DNA from: a bacterium
GTDB taxonomy: Bacteria; UBP14; UBA6098; B30-G16
Direction of reading: 5' to 3'
Assembly (NCBI GenBank): GCA_021161555.1
Contig: JAGHAI010000213.1
Span: 1-36,406 of the forward strand
DNA: 36,406 nt
The notes under the pieces are model-generated. The model made no database searches. It was given only the letters and a program-made list of their open reading frames with translations, and was not told the origin of the DNA. Made by a program: the position numbers and the translations under genes. Below are positions 25,317-33,458 of the stretch, piece by piece; the stretch's first letter is position 1, and every line of letters begins with the position of its first letter.

Positions 25317-26585
25317 ATGCTCGACTTAAAATTCATACTGAACAACAGGGACTTTGTTAAAAAATCGTGCGCGGCGAAGCACGAACCTGACTATGTGGAT
25401 GATATAATTGACCTTGCTAAATTGCGGAAGATATATGTTTCGGAGCGGGATGAACTTCGCAAAAAACTAAATGAGGTTTCCGCCGAAATTGCAAAAATTG
25501 CCCGTCAAAAAGGCGATGTTGCTTTGCAGAGGCAAATGGCAAAGGAAATTTCCGAACAGGTGAAGTCCGTCGAAGAAGAACTGCGCATAACGGAAGCGAA
25601 ATTAAATGATTTGCTCTTGAGGACGGCAAATATTTTCCACGATAGTGTGCCTGTGGGCGAAAGCGAAGCGGATAATGTGATTGTGCGCGTCGAAGGCGAG
25701 CCCAAAAAGTTCGATTTTGAACCGAAGAATCATATCGAATTGAACAAAAAATTGAAAATCATCGATTTCGAGCGTGGCGCAAAAATCGCTGGTTCATTTT
25801 TCCCGATGTTTGTCGGAGAAGGGGCGCGGCTCGTCCATTCGCTCATACAATTTATGCTGAACCAACACACGAAAGACGGGAAGTATATCGAAGTGTTTCC
25901 GCCCTTCGTCGCGAATAGAAGGGCAATGACGGGAACTGCACAAATTCCAAAGCTCGAAGACGATATGTATCGCATCGAGGAAGATGACTTTTTTCTCATC
26001 CCCACTGGTGAAGTTCCACTGGTAAATTATGTCGCGGGGGAAACTCTTTCCGAAGATGACCTGCCTATATATCTTTGTGCATATACACCCTGTTTCAGGC
26101 GCGAAGCGGGTTCCTACGGCAGGGATACGAAAGGACTTATGCGCCTGCATCAGTTTAACAAAGTTGAACTTGTGAAAATTGTGCATCCTGAAACATCATA
26201 CGATGAGCTTGAAGATTTGCTCGCCGATGCGGAAAAAATCTTAAAAATTCTTGGGCTGCACTATCGAATAGTCGAGCTTTGCACGGCAGACCTCACATTT
26301 GCCTCTGCGAAGACCTATGACATCGAGCTCTGGGCGCCCGGAACGAAAAAATGGCTCGAAGTTTCTTCCGTATCAAACACCACAGATTTTCAGGCGAGGA
26401 GAATGAACACCCGTTTCAGGAGCAAAGCCGATGGGAAACTCCATTTCGTCCATACCTTGAACGGAAGCGGAACCGCAATTCCAAGATTGCTGATTGCTTT
26501 GCTCGAAACATACCAGAACGGAGACGGCACGGTTTCTGTTCCCGAAGCATTGCAGCCATTTTTCGGGCGCGACAAAATTGGTTAA
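25317..26585 (+). CDS. serS: Seryl-tRNA synthetase
   Basis: ATG 25317 is chosen (SD gagga, 6 nt spacing) over the TTG at 25254, because family members begin MLDLKFILNN; 422 aa. Class II synthetase that charges tRNA-Ser and tRNA-Sec. The N-terminal tRNA-binding coiled coil covers about 25-110 (RKIYVSERDELRKKLNEVSAEIAKIARQKG). The core has motif 1 region AGSFFPMFVGEGARLVHSLIQFM, the serine-binding TGEVPLVN, motif 2 FRREAGSYGRDTKGLMRLHQFNKVE and motif 3 LNGSGTAIPRLLIALLETYQ, in which the more common GLAVGR is GTAIPR. Intact. Its stop codon overlaps the stop of a minus-strand coding scrap by 2 nt. Confidence 0.95.
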   Translation: MLDLKFILNNRDFVKKSCAAKHEPDYVDDIIDLAKLRKIYVSERDELRKKLNEVSAEIAKIARQKGDVALQRQMAKEISEQVKSVEEELRITEAKLNDLLLRTANIFHDSVPVGESEADNVIVRVEGEPKKFDFEPKNHIELNKKLKIIDFERGAKIAGSFFPMFVGEGARLVHSLIQFMLNQHTKDGKYIEVFPPFVANRRAMTGTAQIPKLEDDMYRIEEDDFFLIPTGEVPLVNYVAGETLSEDDLPIYLCAYTPCFRREAGSYGRDTKGLMRLHQFNKVELVKIVHPETSYDELEDLLADAEKILKILGLHYRIVELCTADLTFASAKTYDIELWAPGTKKWLEVSSVSNTTDFQARRMNTRFRSKADGKLHFVHTLNGSGTAIPRLLIALLETYQNGDGTVSVPEALQPFFGRDKIG

Positions 26586-26713
26586 TCTGCGCCGATTACA
26601 TACCAATTCGTTCCATCGCTGACGATAGTTATATATGAACTCTTTTCATTTTTCTGTTCATTGCCAATTCCGGCGTGAGATTGAGAAGATGTATATTTTT
26701 TATGGTGGAAGTT
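26582..26713 (-). pseudogene. Orphan C-terminal coding fragment (SDGTNWYVIG motif)
   Basis: Between convergent serS and the SprA-like gene, the minus strand has a 43-codon open frame with no ATG, GTG or TTG start. It ends ITIVSDGTNWYVIGAD, a C-terminal motif common in phage tail-fibre and secreted beta-structured proteins. It starts after a TGA and lies in the same frame as the SprA-like gene, 37 nt beyond that gene's stop. It is best read as the 3' remnant of a lost gene. The rest of the 26586-26752 gap shows no terminator. Confidence 0.4.
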
Positions 26714-26752
26714 TCAGAATGAAAATCTGCCAGGAGGTTTGTGTTTTTGATG

Positions 26753-29737
26753 TCAGAATAAAAGTCTCACCCTCATTTCGGCGGTGTGTCTGGTATCTGT
26801 GGATGCCTTTTTCTCGCCCCGATAGATTATTGAAAGTTCGGTTTTTGCGCCAGCGCGATACGATATACTGCTGTTCCAGACGAAATTTTCTCCCACATTC
26901 CATCCCGATGACAGTTCATACGGAAGGTATGACGATTGCGACGATAATAGAACTCTCTGTGCATCTGCGCGAACGGTTATTTTCTTCACTGACAGCGTCA
27001 TATTCGTTGAAAGAGAAAATCTTTTTGCATTTGTCTCAGGAGATGTTCCTTCATCGACTATGTCTGCATATTCCGTTTGAGCAGTCGTGCGCAGATATTT
27101 GAAAAATCGGCGGGTGAGCGCAAGCGAGATGGAAATTTCCCTCGCGTTCACCCAGTTTTCCAGCGTCGGTCTGAACGCCTGCGTTTTCTCATATTTCGAT
27201 TCTATGTCCGATGTTATGGAGAGCGGCAGAGGTCCCACAATTCCAATCGAATAGATTTGTCGAGCGGAAAATTCCGCACCCGAAGAGTAGTTTCTATATG
27301 CGCTCTTTCTGAAGGACGATGTGAACTGCACGCCCAGAGGTGATCTTTTTAAAAAATTTGTCCGCAGAATTGCATAAAAATTACCCGATGTGAGGGAATC
27401 ATCCGAAAACATATTCTGTGGGGAAATGTAGTATGAGCGAAAGTCATCCTTTTGATTTTCTGAATGGAAAGATGCATCTGCCGAAACGGATGCGCCCAGT
27501 GGAACGAAATCCATCGGCGCAGAAAAGGAAAATGAACCATCGCTTCGTATAACCGGCTGAAATTCGCCCGATGGCTGATATTCAAGGATGTAATCGCCGT
27601 TCTCGTCGGGGATGTATTCTTCCTGTTCCTCATCCCAGATGTAATTCCCCTCTCCTTCGCCGACATAGTTATAAACCTTTTTCAAAATTTCGCTCTGGCT
27701 TCGCGACACCTGATAGGTTGCGGAAACCGACGAGCCCCATAGCGAAAATGAACTCCGCATAGAAATCAGGTCGCTCTTCTGGTCTTCGCCCGCAGATGTG
27801 TCCGCCGCATCGAAATATCTTCGTGTGAAATTTATTGACATTGGCGTGCTGCCCACATAAGCGCCGATTTCAAATGTCTGCGAAAAGTCCATCCATTCAT
27901 CCATTCTGCGCAGGAGATATTTTGAAAATCCGCCGTTAAGCCCGAATTTCAAATCCCAGCGTGAGTATTCAATCTTCTGACCGATTTCTCCGTTCATCGT
28001 ATCGGCGTCCATTCCCAGAAAGCGCTCCGCTTCGATGTCGGTCTGCAGTAAACTCAATTTCTCCTTTTGCGTTCGTTTTGCGGAAATCGTTCCCACTGCC
28101 CGCTCGCCAGATGTCGATTTCGCATTGGAAAGGGACAACTGCGCAAACCAGTTGCTCGTGTTTATGTGAGCAGAAATGTTCGCTCGGTTTGACTTTTCCG
28201 AGCCGATTTTCCTCTGCCCGAGCCAGATTATTATGCCGCCATTATCCCAGCCTGTCGATGCGCCGCCATCCAGAATCAAATCGTCGGCGCCGCTGTCCGA
28301 TGTGGAAATGTTCCAGTCTCTGTCGAAGTCTGCGGGGTCAATTCTGCCCGGCGTTGCGAATGTTGACGAGAGAAATCTTCCCCCGGCAAAAATTTTGATT
28401 GGCTTTGCCACCGCAAGCGTCCCCGATGCCAGAAATCCATCGCCGAAATTATCTCCATCGTCTATGCTGGAAAACAGATTTTCGTCGCTGCTGGAAAATG
28501 AATACTCCGCTCCCAGCGAATATTTTTCCCCACTGAAGGACATTTTCACATTCGATGTCTGAACCGACTGCGGCGCGGCGATGGAATCGGGAACGGAATC
28601 GCCATAATTTTGTAAAATTTGCATCGTCGAATCGGAGATTGCGGTAATCGGATTGTTTTTATCATCCTGCTGCGACGCAATGGCAATTGAAAATTCCGTC
28701 TCTTTATTTGGTCTTATGGATGCCGTTCCGCCGAATAGCGCCCGCGGATAATTTTCGGAAATATATTGAAAGTCAACTACAATTCTGTCATCGCTGCCAA
28801 TTGGATGGTTGTATGTGAAGGTTATTTGAGCGAGGTTATAATCCATCACATAATCGTTGTCCTCTCCCCTTTTCAAAGGCTGTCCATTGAGCCACACTTT
28901 TTCCGTGCCGGCAACCACAACGATATCGCGTTCATTGTTCTCGCCCCACAGAGGATAAGGTCCCTGATTCCCCTCCTGCCCCGAAAACTCCACTGAATTG
29001 AACTGTCCCCGCATAAGTGAACCAAAAGCCTGCGCTTCGAACTTTTCATAATTCGCCGTCGCTTCGATGCCCTGAATTCTTCTGTCAAGCTGGAGGAACG
29101 AACCGCCATCGTATTTTAAATCTATGTCTCCAAAGGAAGCAGTGAAATGCGGGGATTTCGCCTGAATTAACACCTTATCGAGTTCGGAAATTTCCACAGA
29201 GCGGCCTTCGGGCTGGATTGGAGAGCCTTCGTCAGAGAGGAGCGCCGTGATGTGAATGTCCCCTGCCAGTTCGCCTTCCGCCTGAAAGTGCAGTGCGCCT
29301 GTGGAAGACACATCGCCGGTATTTGATATTCTAATTCCACGAAGTAAACTGCCGCTTGTTCTGAATGACGCAGTGGGCGGAGCATTCTGAACCTGCGATG
29401 AGGATGGACGAAGTGAACCTGTTCCCCATAGAAGTCTGTGTCGGCTGCGCGGCGGGAAAAATCGAGAGATGGAAGTGTATTCAATGCGCACGCTGTCACA
29501 GAAAATTTTCGTTTTTACATAAACAGTTCCGGTTCTCGAGACTGAAAAATAGCTATCTGGTATCGGAGAATTTTTGCAGAATATCCTTACGGAAGAAGGC
29601 AAAATATTTTTGCCAATGTAAATTTTTTCGCCCACAGGATAGACAGCAGATGTCGGTTGACACCATATTATTGTGGCGGTGAATATAAGGAAAATTTTTA
29701 AAAAATTTTTCACACAAATAAAATTTGTCCAAATCAT
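26753..29737 (-). CDS. Large SprA-like outer-membrane beta-barrel protein
   Basis: 994 aa if ATG 29737 is the start; GTG 29713 (codon 9) would give a cleaner signal peptide (KNFLKIFLIFTATIIW...PTSA). Neither has an SD. Residues about 120-330 match, from memory, the plug-like region of SprA-related FCB proteins: GSLLRGIRISNTGDVSSTGAL, LSDEGSPIQPEGRSVEISELDKV, FTASFGDIDLKYDGG, VWLNGQPLKRGEDNDYVMDY and ITFTYNHPIGSDDRIVVDFQY. The rest alternates beta strands to a C-terminal aromatic (MRVRLLF), as in outer-membrane barrels. SprA is the large T9SS translocon barrel of over 2,000 aa; this protein is under half that size, so it is a relative rather than SprA itself. It begins directly after a bidirectional terminator and is probably its own transcript. 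Confidence 0.65.
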   Translation of the reverse strand: MIWTNFICVKNFLKIFLIFTATIIWCQPTSAVYPVGEKIYIGKNILPSSVRIFCKNSPIPDSYFSVSRTGTVYVKTKIFCDSVRIEYTSISRFFPPRSRHRLLWGTGSLRPSSSQVQNAPPTASFRTSGSLLRGIRISNTGDVSSTGALHFQAEGELAGDIHITALLSDEGSPIQPEGRSVEISELDKVLIQAKSPHFTASFGDIDLKYDGGSFLQLDRRIQGIEATANYEKFEAQAFGSLMRGQFNSVEFSGQEGNQGPYPLWGENNERDIVVVAGTEKVWLNGQPLKRGEDNDYVMDYNLAQITFTYNHPIGSDDRIVVDFQYISENYPRALFGGTASIRPNKETEFSIAIASQQDDKNNPITAISDSTMQILQNYGDSVPDSIAAPQSVQTSNVKMSFSGEKYSLGAEYSFSSSDENLFSSIDDGDNFGDGFLASGTLAVAKPIKIFAGGRFLSSTFATPGRIDPADFDRDWNISTSDSGADDLILDGGASTGWDNGGIIIWLGQRKIGSEKSNRANISAHINTSNWFAQLSLSNAKSTSGERAVGTISAKRTQKEKLSLLQTDIEAERFLGMDADTMNGEIGQKIEYSRWDLKFGLNGGFSKYLLRRMDEWMDFSQTFEIGAYVGSTPMSINFTRRYFDAADTSAGEDQKSDLISMRSSFSLWGSSVSATYQVSRSQSEILKKVYNYVGEGEGNYIWDEEQEEYIPDENGDYILEYQPSGEFQPVIRSDGSFSFSAPMDFVPLGASVSADASFHSENQKDDFRSYYISPQNMFSDDSLTSGNFYAILRTNFLKRSPLGVQFTSSFRKSAYRNYSSGAEFSARQIYSIGIVGPLPLSITSDIESKYEKTQAFRPTLENWVNAREISISLALTRRFFKYLRTTAQTEYADIVDEGTSPETNAKRFSLSTNMTLSVKKITVRADAQRVLLSSQSSYLPYELSSGWNVGENFVWNSSISYRAGAKTELSIIYRGEKKASTDTRHTAEMRVRLLF

Positions 29738-29755
29738 CTCTGTGTCAACTCAGAA

Positions 29756-29786
29756 ATAAAAAAACCCCCTAAAATGGGGGCTTTTT
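29756..29786 (-). terminator. Bidirectional-looking intrinsic terminator
   Basis: AAAAAG-CCCCC-attttA-GGGGG-TTTTTTT on the minus strand; the plus strand also has a T-tract (CTTTTT). It ends the transcript of the Ig-like exported protein just before the SprA-like gene. Confidence 0.85.
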
Positions 29787-29807
29787 AATCACTCCAGTAA
29801 TATCCAA

Positions 29808-30722
29808 TTACTTTTCAATGGATATGCGAAAGATTCCAGAATTTTCCTTGCTGTTTTCAGGCAAAACTTGCACGACAAAATCCCATCCTGGTGCTTCTTT
29901 AACTTCCTTTTTATCGGGCAATTTGACGCTGACTGTCCAGTCTGCCGATTCACCTGGTTCAAGATGAACAGTATTTTTCTTGAAGAATAGAAATCCGTGA
30001 GAAGTTTTCAGCCAGGATAGTTTACCTTCCTCGTGTTCGCCGAGTAATTGTATTGCAAGCCGAACATCATACCATTCAAAGTGAGGAAACTCATAAGGTT
30101 TAATCACATAATCGTGCGGCACGGTGTCGTTGTTGTATATTTTGAATGTAAGGTCTTTTCCTTTTATCGCTTCATCAGTTTTCAAAAATGCAGCGGAAGG
30201 AACAACTGCTGTCAACTTGTCAACAGGTTGCGCTTTTGGGTCGGGAAGTGTGCTTATCAAATAACTTCCCATAACACTGGGGAAAATACCCATACTCACG
30301 CCACCGACCTTTGTTTGCACTCCCTGTTTAGCATCAATAACTACACCGAGTTCCCAGTATTGATTATAATATTCTGGCTTGTTTGGAATTGTAAATATCA
30401 GGTTAACTCTTCCTGTGTCGTGTGGTTCGACCCATATTGCAGTATCTGGCTCAAGCCTGCACCAGGATACATCTGGAAAGTTCGTATATCCAGGGAGCAG
30501 AGAATGAGGAGATTTTTTAGCGGAGAACGAAACCGAAAATTGTACCTTTGAATCGTTGCCGTTGGGAATGAGTATCGGCGTTCCCGATTTCGCTTCCATA
30601 TTGAAGGTATATCCAGGTGGAATGAAATCAAAACTGACTATAGCAGGCAGTATTTCTATAGATGCACTCCATACTAAACTTAAATAAAGTGTAAAAATAA
30701 TAATGACTATGAGCTTTTTCAT
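29808..30722 (-). CDS. Exported protein with chaperone/Ig-like domains, unknown function
   Basis: ATG 30722 is chosen (SD tggagg) instead of 30734; 304 aa. Signal peptide IVIIIFTLYLSLVWSA. The mature protein has two beta-sandwich-like halves: a first with WCRLEPDTAIWVEPHDTGRVNLIFTIP and KPEYYNQYWELGVVI, and a second with FKIYNNDTVPHDYVIKPYEF and NTVHLEPGESADWTVSVKLPDKK. This layout recalls PapD-like or DUF916-like exported domains (WxL-associated), but I cannot assign a family. No sorting tail and no membrane anchor are visible. It has its own promoter-like sequence and a strong terminator, so it is likely a single-gene unit. Confidence 0.65.
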   Translation of the reverse strand: MKKLIVIIIFTLYLSLVWSASIEILPAIVSFDFIPPGYTFNMEAKSGTPILIPNGNDSKVQFSVSFSAKKSPHSLLPGYTNFPDVSWCRLEPDTAIWVEPHDTGRVNLIFTIPNKPEYYNQYWELGVVIDAKQGVQTKVGGVSMGIFPSVMGSYLISTLPDPKAQPVDKLTAVVPSAAFLKTDEAIKGKDLTFKIYNNDTVPHDYVIKPYEFPHFEWYDVRLAIQLLGEHEEGKLSWLKTSHGFLFFKKNTVHLEPGESADWTVSVKLPDKKEVKEAPGWDFVVQVLPENSKENSGIFRISIEK

Positions 30723-30768
30723 AGTATCCTCCATATTTTATTTTTGTGGGTTTAATTTCAACTTTTTT

Positions 30769-30797
30769 AACATAACAATTTATTTCATTTTATGCAA
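30769..30797 (-). promoter_or_regulatory. Candidate promoter for the Ig-like exported protein
   Basis: On the minus strand, TTGCAT (30797-30792), 17 nt, TATGTT (30774-30769). The predicted leader is about 40 nt and contains the SD tggagg. Confidence 0.38.
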
Positions 30798-30824
30798 GTA
30801 AATTTTTAAATTTAGTTTTTTGCT

Positions 30825-32000
30825 TTACTTACTTTCCTTCACAACGAGAAGAACACACAGAGCAACCAGCGCTATCACAGCGCCAACGATGAAAACTGCC
30901 TGCGGGGAAATCGCATCCCACAGAAATCCAGCCAGAAGCCCCGACGGCAAATCGACGATACCTATTCCCGTGTGATACATCCCCAGGGCGGTTCCACGAA
31001 TTTCCACAGGTGCAAGGTCGCTCACAAGAGCTCTCGCAATGCCGTCCGTAAATGCCATATGAAAGCCGTAAACCGCCATTAAAAACCAAGCCCACACAGG
31101 AGCATTCAGAAACGCAAAACCAATCGCTGTCAAAATATACGCCCCAAATCCAAACGCAAGTATTTTCTTCTTGCTGAATTTATCGGATGCGACACCAGCA
31201 GGATAGGAACCGAGAAAATAAACGACATTATATACAAGATACACAAGAGGGACAATCGCCGCAGGAATACCCATCGTGCGAATTCTCAATAAAAAGAATG
31301 TGAATGTGAAGTTGCCGAGTCCAAAAATCACAGCCGCGACGATGAATATGCGCAAATTGACAGGCATCATCTTCCACGATAGTTTAACCCGCTTCGATGG
31401 CGGAATATCCTTTCGTTCCTTCACGCCGAACACTATAAATCCCACGCCGATAACGGCAGGAATTGCCGCAAGCAGAAATACAAGACGGTATCTGTGTTCC
31501 ACAGGACCAGAGAGAACCACGCTGAGCAGCAGAAAAGTAAAAATAGTTCCGAGCAATGCGCCAAGCGTATCCATCGCTCTGTGAAAACCAAACGAGCGCC
31601 CTCTATGTTTTTCCTGAGACGATGCCGCGATAAGTGCATCTCGAGGTGCGGTTCTAATTCCCTTTCCAATTCTATCTCCCACGCGGACGCCGAGAACCGC
31701 AACCCAACTTCTTGTTATGGACAATATAGGCTTTACCACCGTCGAAAGCGAATATCCAAAAACTGCCAGAGCCTTCCTCTTGCCCAATCTGTCCGATATA
31801 TATCCTGAAAAAACCTTGAGGATTGACGCCGTGCTTTTGGCAACCCCATCGATTAAGCCAATAAGAGATTTTGGTATTCCAAGAACTTCCGCCATAAATG
31901 CAGGAAGTATCGGGAAAATCATCTCGCTTGAAAGGTCGTTGAAAAAACTCGTAAGCCCGAGAAAAAACACATTTTTTTCAATTTTTCCTGCGTTTTTCAT
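30825..32000 (-). CDS. Major facilitator superfamily (MFS) transporter
   Basis: 391 aa with about 12 hydrophobic segments. The MFS loop-2/3 signature is seen as GYISDRLGKRKALAVFGY after TM2 and a second, weaker copy YPAGVASDKFSKKKILAFG in the C-terminal half. Other features are FFNDLSSEMIFPILPAF at the start and RVGDRIGKGIRTAPRDALIAASS, a pattern seen in uncharacterised bacterial MFS permeases. Substrate unknown. The ATG has no SD on the minus strand, and a TTGACA lies about 70 nt upstream. Divergent from the UDP-sugar dehydrogenase gene, which does not by itself suggest a common pathway. Confidence 0.88.
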   Translation of the reverse strand: MKNAGKIEKNVFFLGLTSFFNDLSSEMIFPILPAFMAEVLGIPKSLIGLIDGVAKSTASILKVFSGYISDRLGKRKALAVFGYSLSTVVKPILSITRSWVAVLGVRVGDRIGKGIRTAPRDALIAASSQEKHRGRSFGFHRAMDTLGALLGTIFTFLLLSVVLSGPVEHRYRLVFLLAAIPAVIGVGFIVFGVKERKDIPPSKRVKLSWKMMPVNLRIFIVAAVIFGLGNFTFTFFLLRIRTMGIPAAIVPLVYLVYNVVYFLGSYPAGVASDKFSKKKILAFGFGAYILTAIGFAFLNAPVWAWFLMAVYGFHMAFTDGIARALVSDLAPVEIRGTALGMYHTGIGIVDLPSGLLAGFLWDAISPQAVFIVGAVIALVALCVLLVVKESK

Positions 32001-32017
32001 AGCACAATTTGTAAATC

Positions 32018-32045
32018 TTGACTAATTTGTGCAGCAAAATATATT
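32018..32045 (+). promoter_or_regulatory. Candidate promoter for the UDP-sugar dehydrogenase
   Basis: TTGACT (32018-32023), 16 nt, TATATT (32040-32045); leader about 43 nt. GCACAA (32002-32007) and TTGTGC (32027-32032) form an inverted repeat around the -35. Confidence 0.45.
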
Positions 32046-32072
32046 GAATAATCACAATTATTTAATGTCAAT
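32043..32072 (-). promoter_or_regulatory. Candidate promoter for the MFS transporter
   Basis: Minus-strand TTGACA (32072-32067), 18 nt, TTCAAT (32048-32043). The -35 is perfect and the -10 weak. It overlaps the divergent promoter, so the two may interfere. Confidence 0.33.
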
Positions 32073-32094
32073 AAATTAAGTAAAAGGGGTGAAA

Positions 32095-33435
32095 ATGCCA
32101 GAAAAACATTTTAAGAATCTTCTGGAAAAGATGGAATATCGTTCTGCGCGCGTTTGCGTGATAGGACTTGGATATGTGGGACTTCCTCTTGCTATGGAAG
32201 CCTGTAAGGCAGGCTATTTTGTATCGGGATACGATGTAAATCCTGTAAAAGTGGAACTGCTTTCAAAGGGAAAATCTGATGTGGACGATGTTCCCTCGCA
32301 GGATGTGAGAAAATACATCGACAACGGGCGTTTTTTCCCGTCCGATGACCCCGATGTGATTTCCGATGCCGATATCGTGCTGATTTGCGTTCCGACACCA
32401 CTTTCGAGATTTAAGGAACCCGATATGTCGTATATCGAAGATGCGGTGGAAAAGGTATGCGACAACATACATCCTGGAATGCTCATAATTCTCGAAAGCA
32501 CGACATATCCAGGGACGACGCGCGAACTTCTCGTGCCGAAATTTGAGGGAAAAGGGTTTTCCGTCGGCGATGACATCTTCGTCGCCTTCTCTCCAGAACG
32601 AGTTGACCCCGGAAATCCCCAATGGCACACGGGAAACACGCCGAAAGTCGTTGGGGGGGCTACAGAACAATGCACAAACCTGGCATCCGCCTTTTATCTC
32701 ACATTTCTCGAAAAGGTTGTGCCTGTTTCATCAGCTGATGCCGCCGAAATGGTGAAATTGCTCGAAAACACATTTCGCTCCGTGAACATCGCTTTGGTCA
32801 ACGAGATGGCAATGATTTGCGAAAAACTTGGTCTCGATGTGTGGGAAATCATTTCCGCCGCGGCGTCAAAGCCATTTGGATTTATGCCGTTTTATCCCGG
32901 TCCCGGCGTTGGAGGACACTGCATACCAATCGACCCGCACTATCTCGCCTGGAAGTTGCGCTCTATGAACTTCAACGCACATTTCATTGAACTGGCAAGC
33001 GAAGTGAATTACAGAATGCCCAACTTTGCCATAGACGGAATTGTCGCTCATCTGAACAATCACGGAAAATGCCTGAAAAATTCAACGGTTCTCATTATGG
33101 GAATCGCATACAAAAAAAATATCTCCGATGTTCGCGAATCTCCTGCATTAGACCTTATACAACTCCTTATGGATTGGGGCGCAGATGTGATTTACACCGA
33201 CCCCTATGTGAAGAAGTTGCGATGGGGAAGCGACTACATCGAATCGGCGGAACTCACGGAAGAATTGCTCAAATCGGTTGACATCGCCGTTCTAACAACC
33301 GACCATTCTGACTTCGATTACGACTGGATTGCAGAACACGCACCTTTGATTTACGACACGAGAAACGCATTTTCGGGAGTCGCCGATGAAGAAGGAAAGA
33401 TAGCAACTCTGGGAGTTAATAAACTGAATTCGTAA
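32095..33435 (+). CDS. UDP-N-acetyl-hexosamine 6-dehydrogenase (WecC/WbpA family)
   Basis: ATG 32095 is chosen (SD aagggg) over GTG 32089; 446 aa. NAD-dependent oxidation of a UDP-sugar C6 alcohol to a uronate, for surface polysaccharide or glycan synthesis. The N-terminal Rossmann motif is VIGLGYVGLPLA. Also present are ICVPTPLSRFKEPDMSYI, ESTTYPGTT, FSPERVDPGN, the central-domain lysine region MVKLLENTFRSVNIALVNEMA, the catalytic Cys276 in GPGVGGHCIPIDPHYL, and the C-terminal domain with MGIAYKKNISDVRESPALDL. The motifs fit WbpA/WecC rather than UDP-glucose dehydrogenase, but the substrate epimer cannot be told from sequence. No other polysaccharide genes are near. Confidence 0.92.
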   Translation: MPEKHFKNLLEKMEYRSARVCVIGLGYVGLPLAMEACKAGYFVSGYDVNPVKVELLSKGKSDVDDVPSQDVRKYIDNGRFFPSDDPDVISDADIVLICVPTPLSRFKEPDMSYIEDAVEKVCDNIHPGMLIILESTTYPGTTRELLVPKFEGKGFSVGDDIFVAFSPERVDPGNPQWHTGNTPKVVGGATEQCTNLASAFYLTFLEKVVPVSSADAAEMVKLLENTFRSVNIALVNEMAMICEKLGLDVWEIISAAASKPFGFMPFYPGPGVGGHCIPIDPHYLAWKLRSMNFNAHFIELASEVNYRMPNFAIDGIVAHLNNHGKCLKNSTVLIMGIAYKKNISDVRESPALDLIQLLMDWGADVIYTDPYVKKLRWGSDYIESAELTEELLKSVDIAVLTTDHSDFDYDWIAEHAPLIYDTRNAFSGVADEEGKIATLGVNKLNS

Positions 33436-33458
33436 AGTTCAGAAGAAAGGACTGCATT

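Noticed and set aside
29743-29748. Perfect TTGACA as a full promoter for the SprA-like gene
   Set aside because: No acceptable -10 at 16-18 nt (AAATTT, AATTTT or ATTTTA), so it is reported only as a possibility in a finding, not as a feature.
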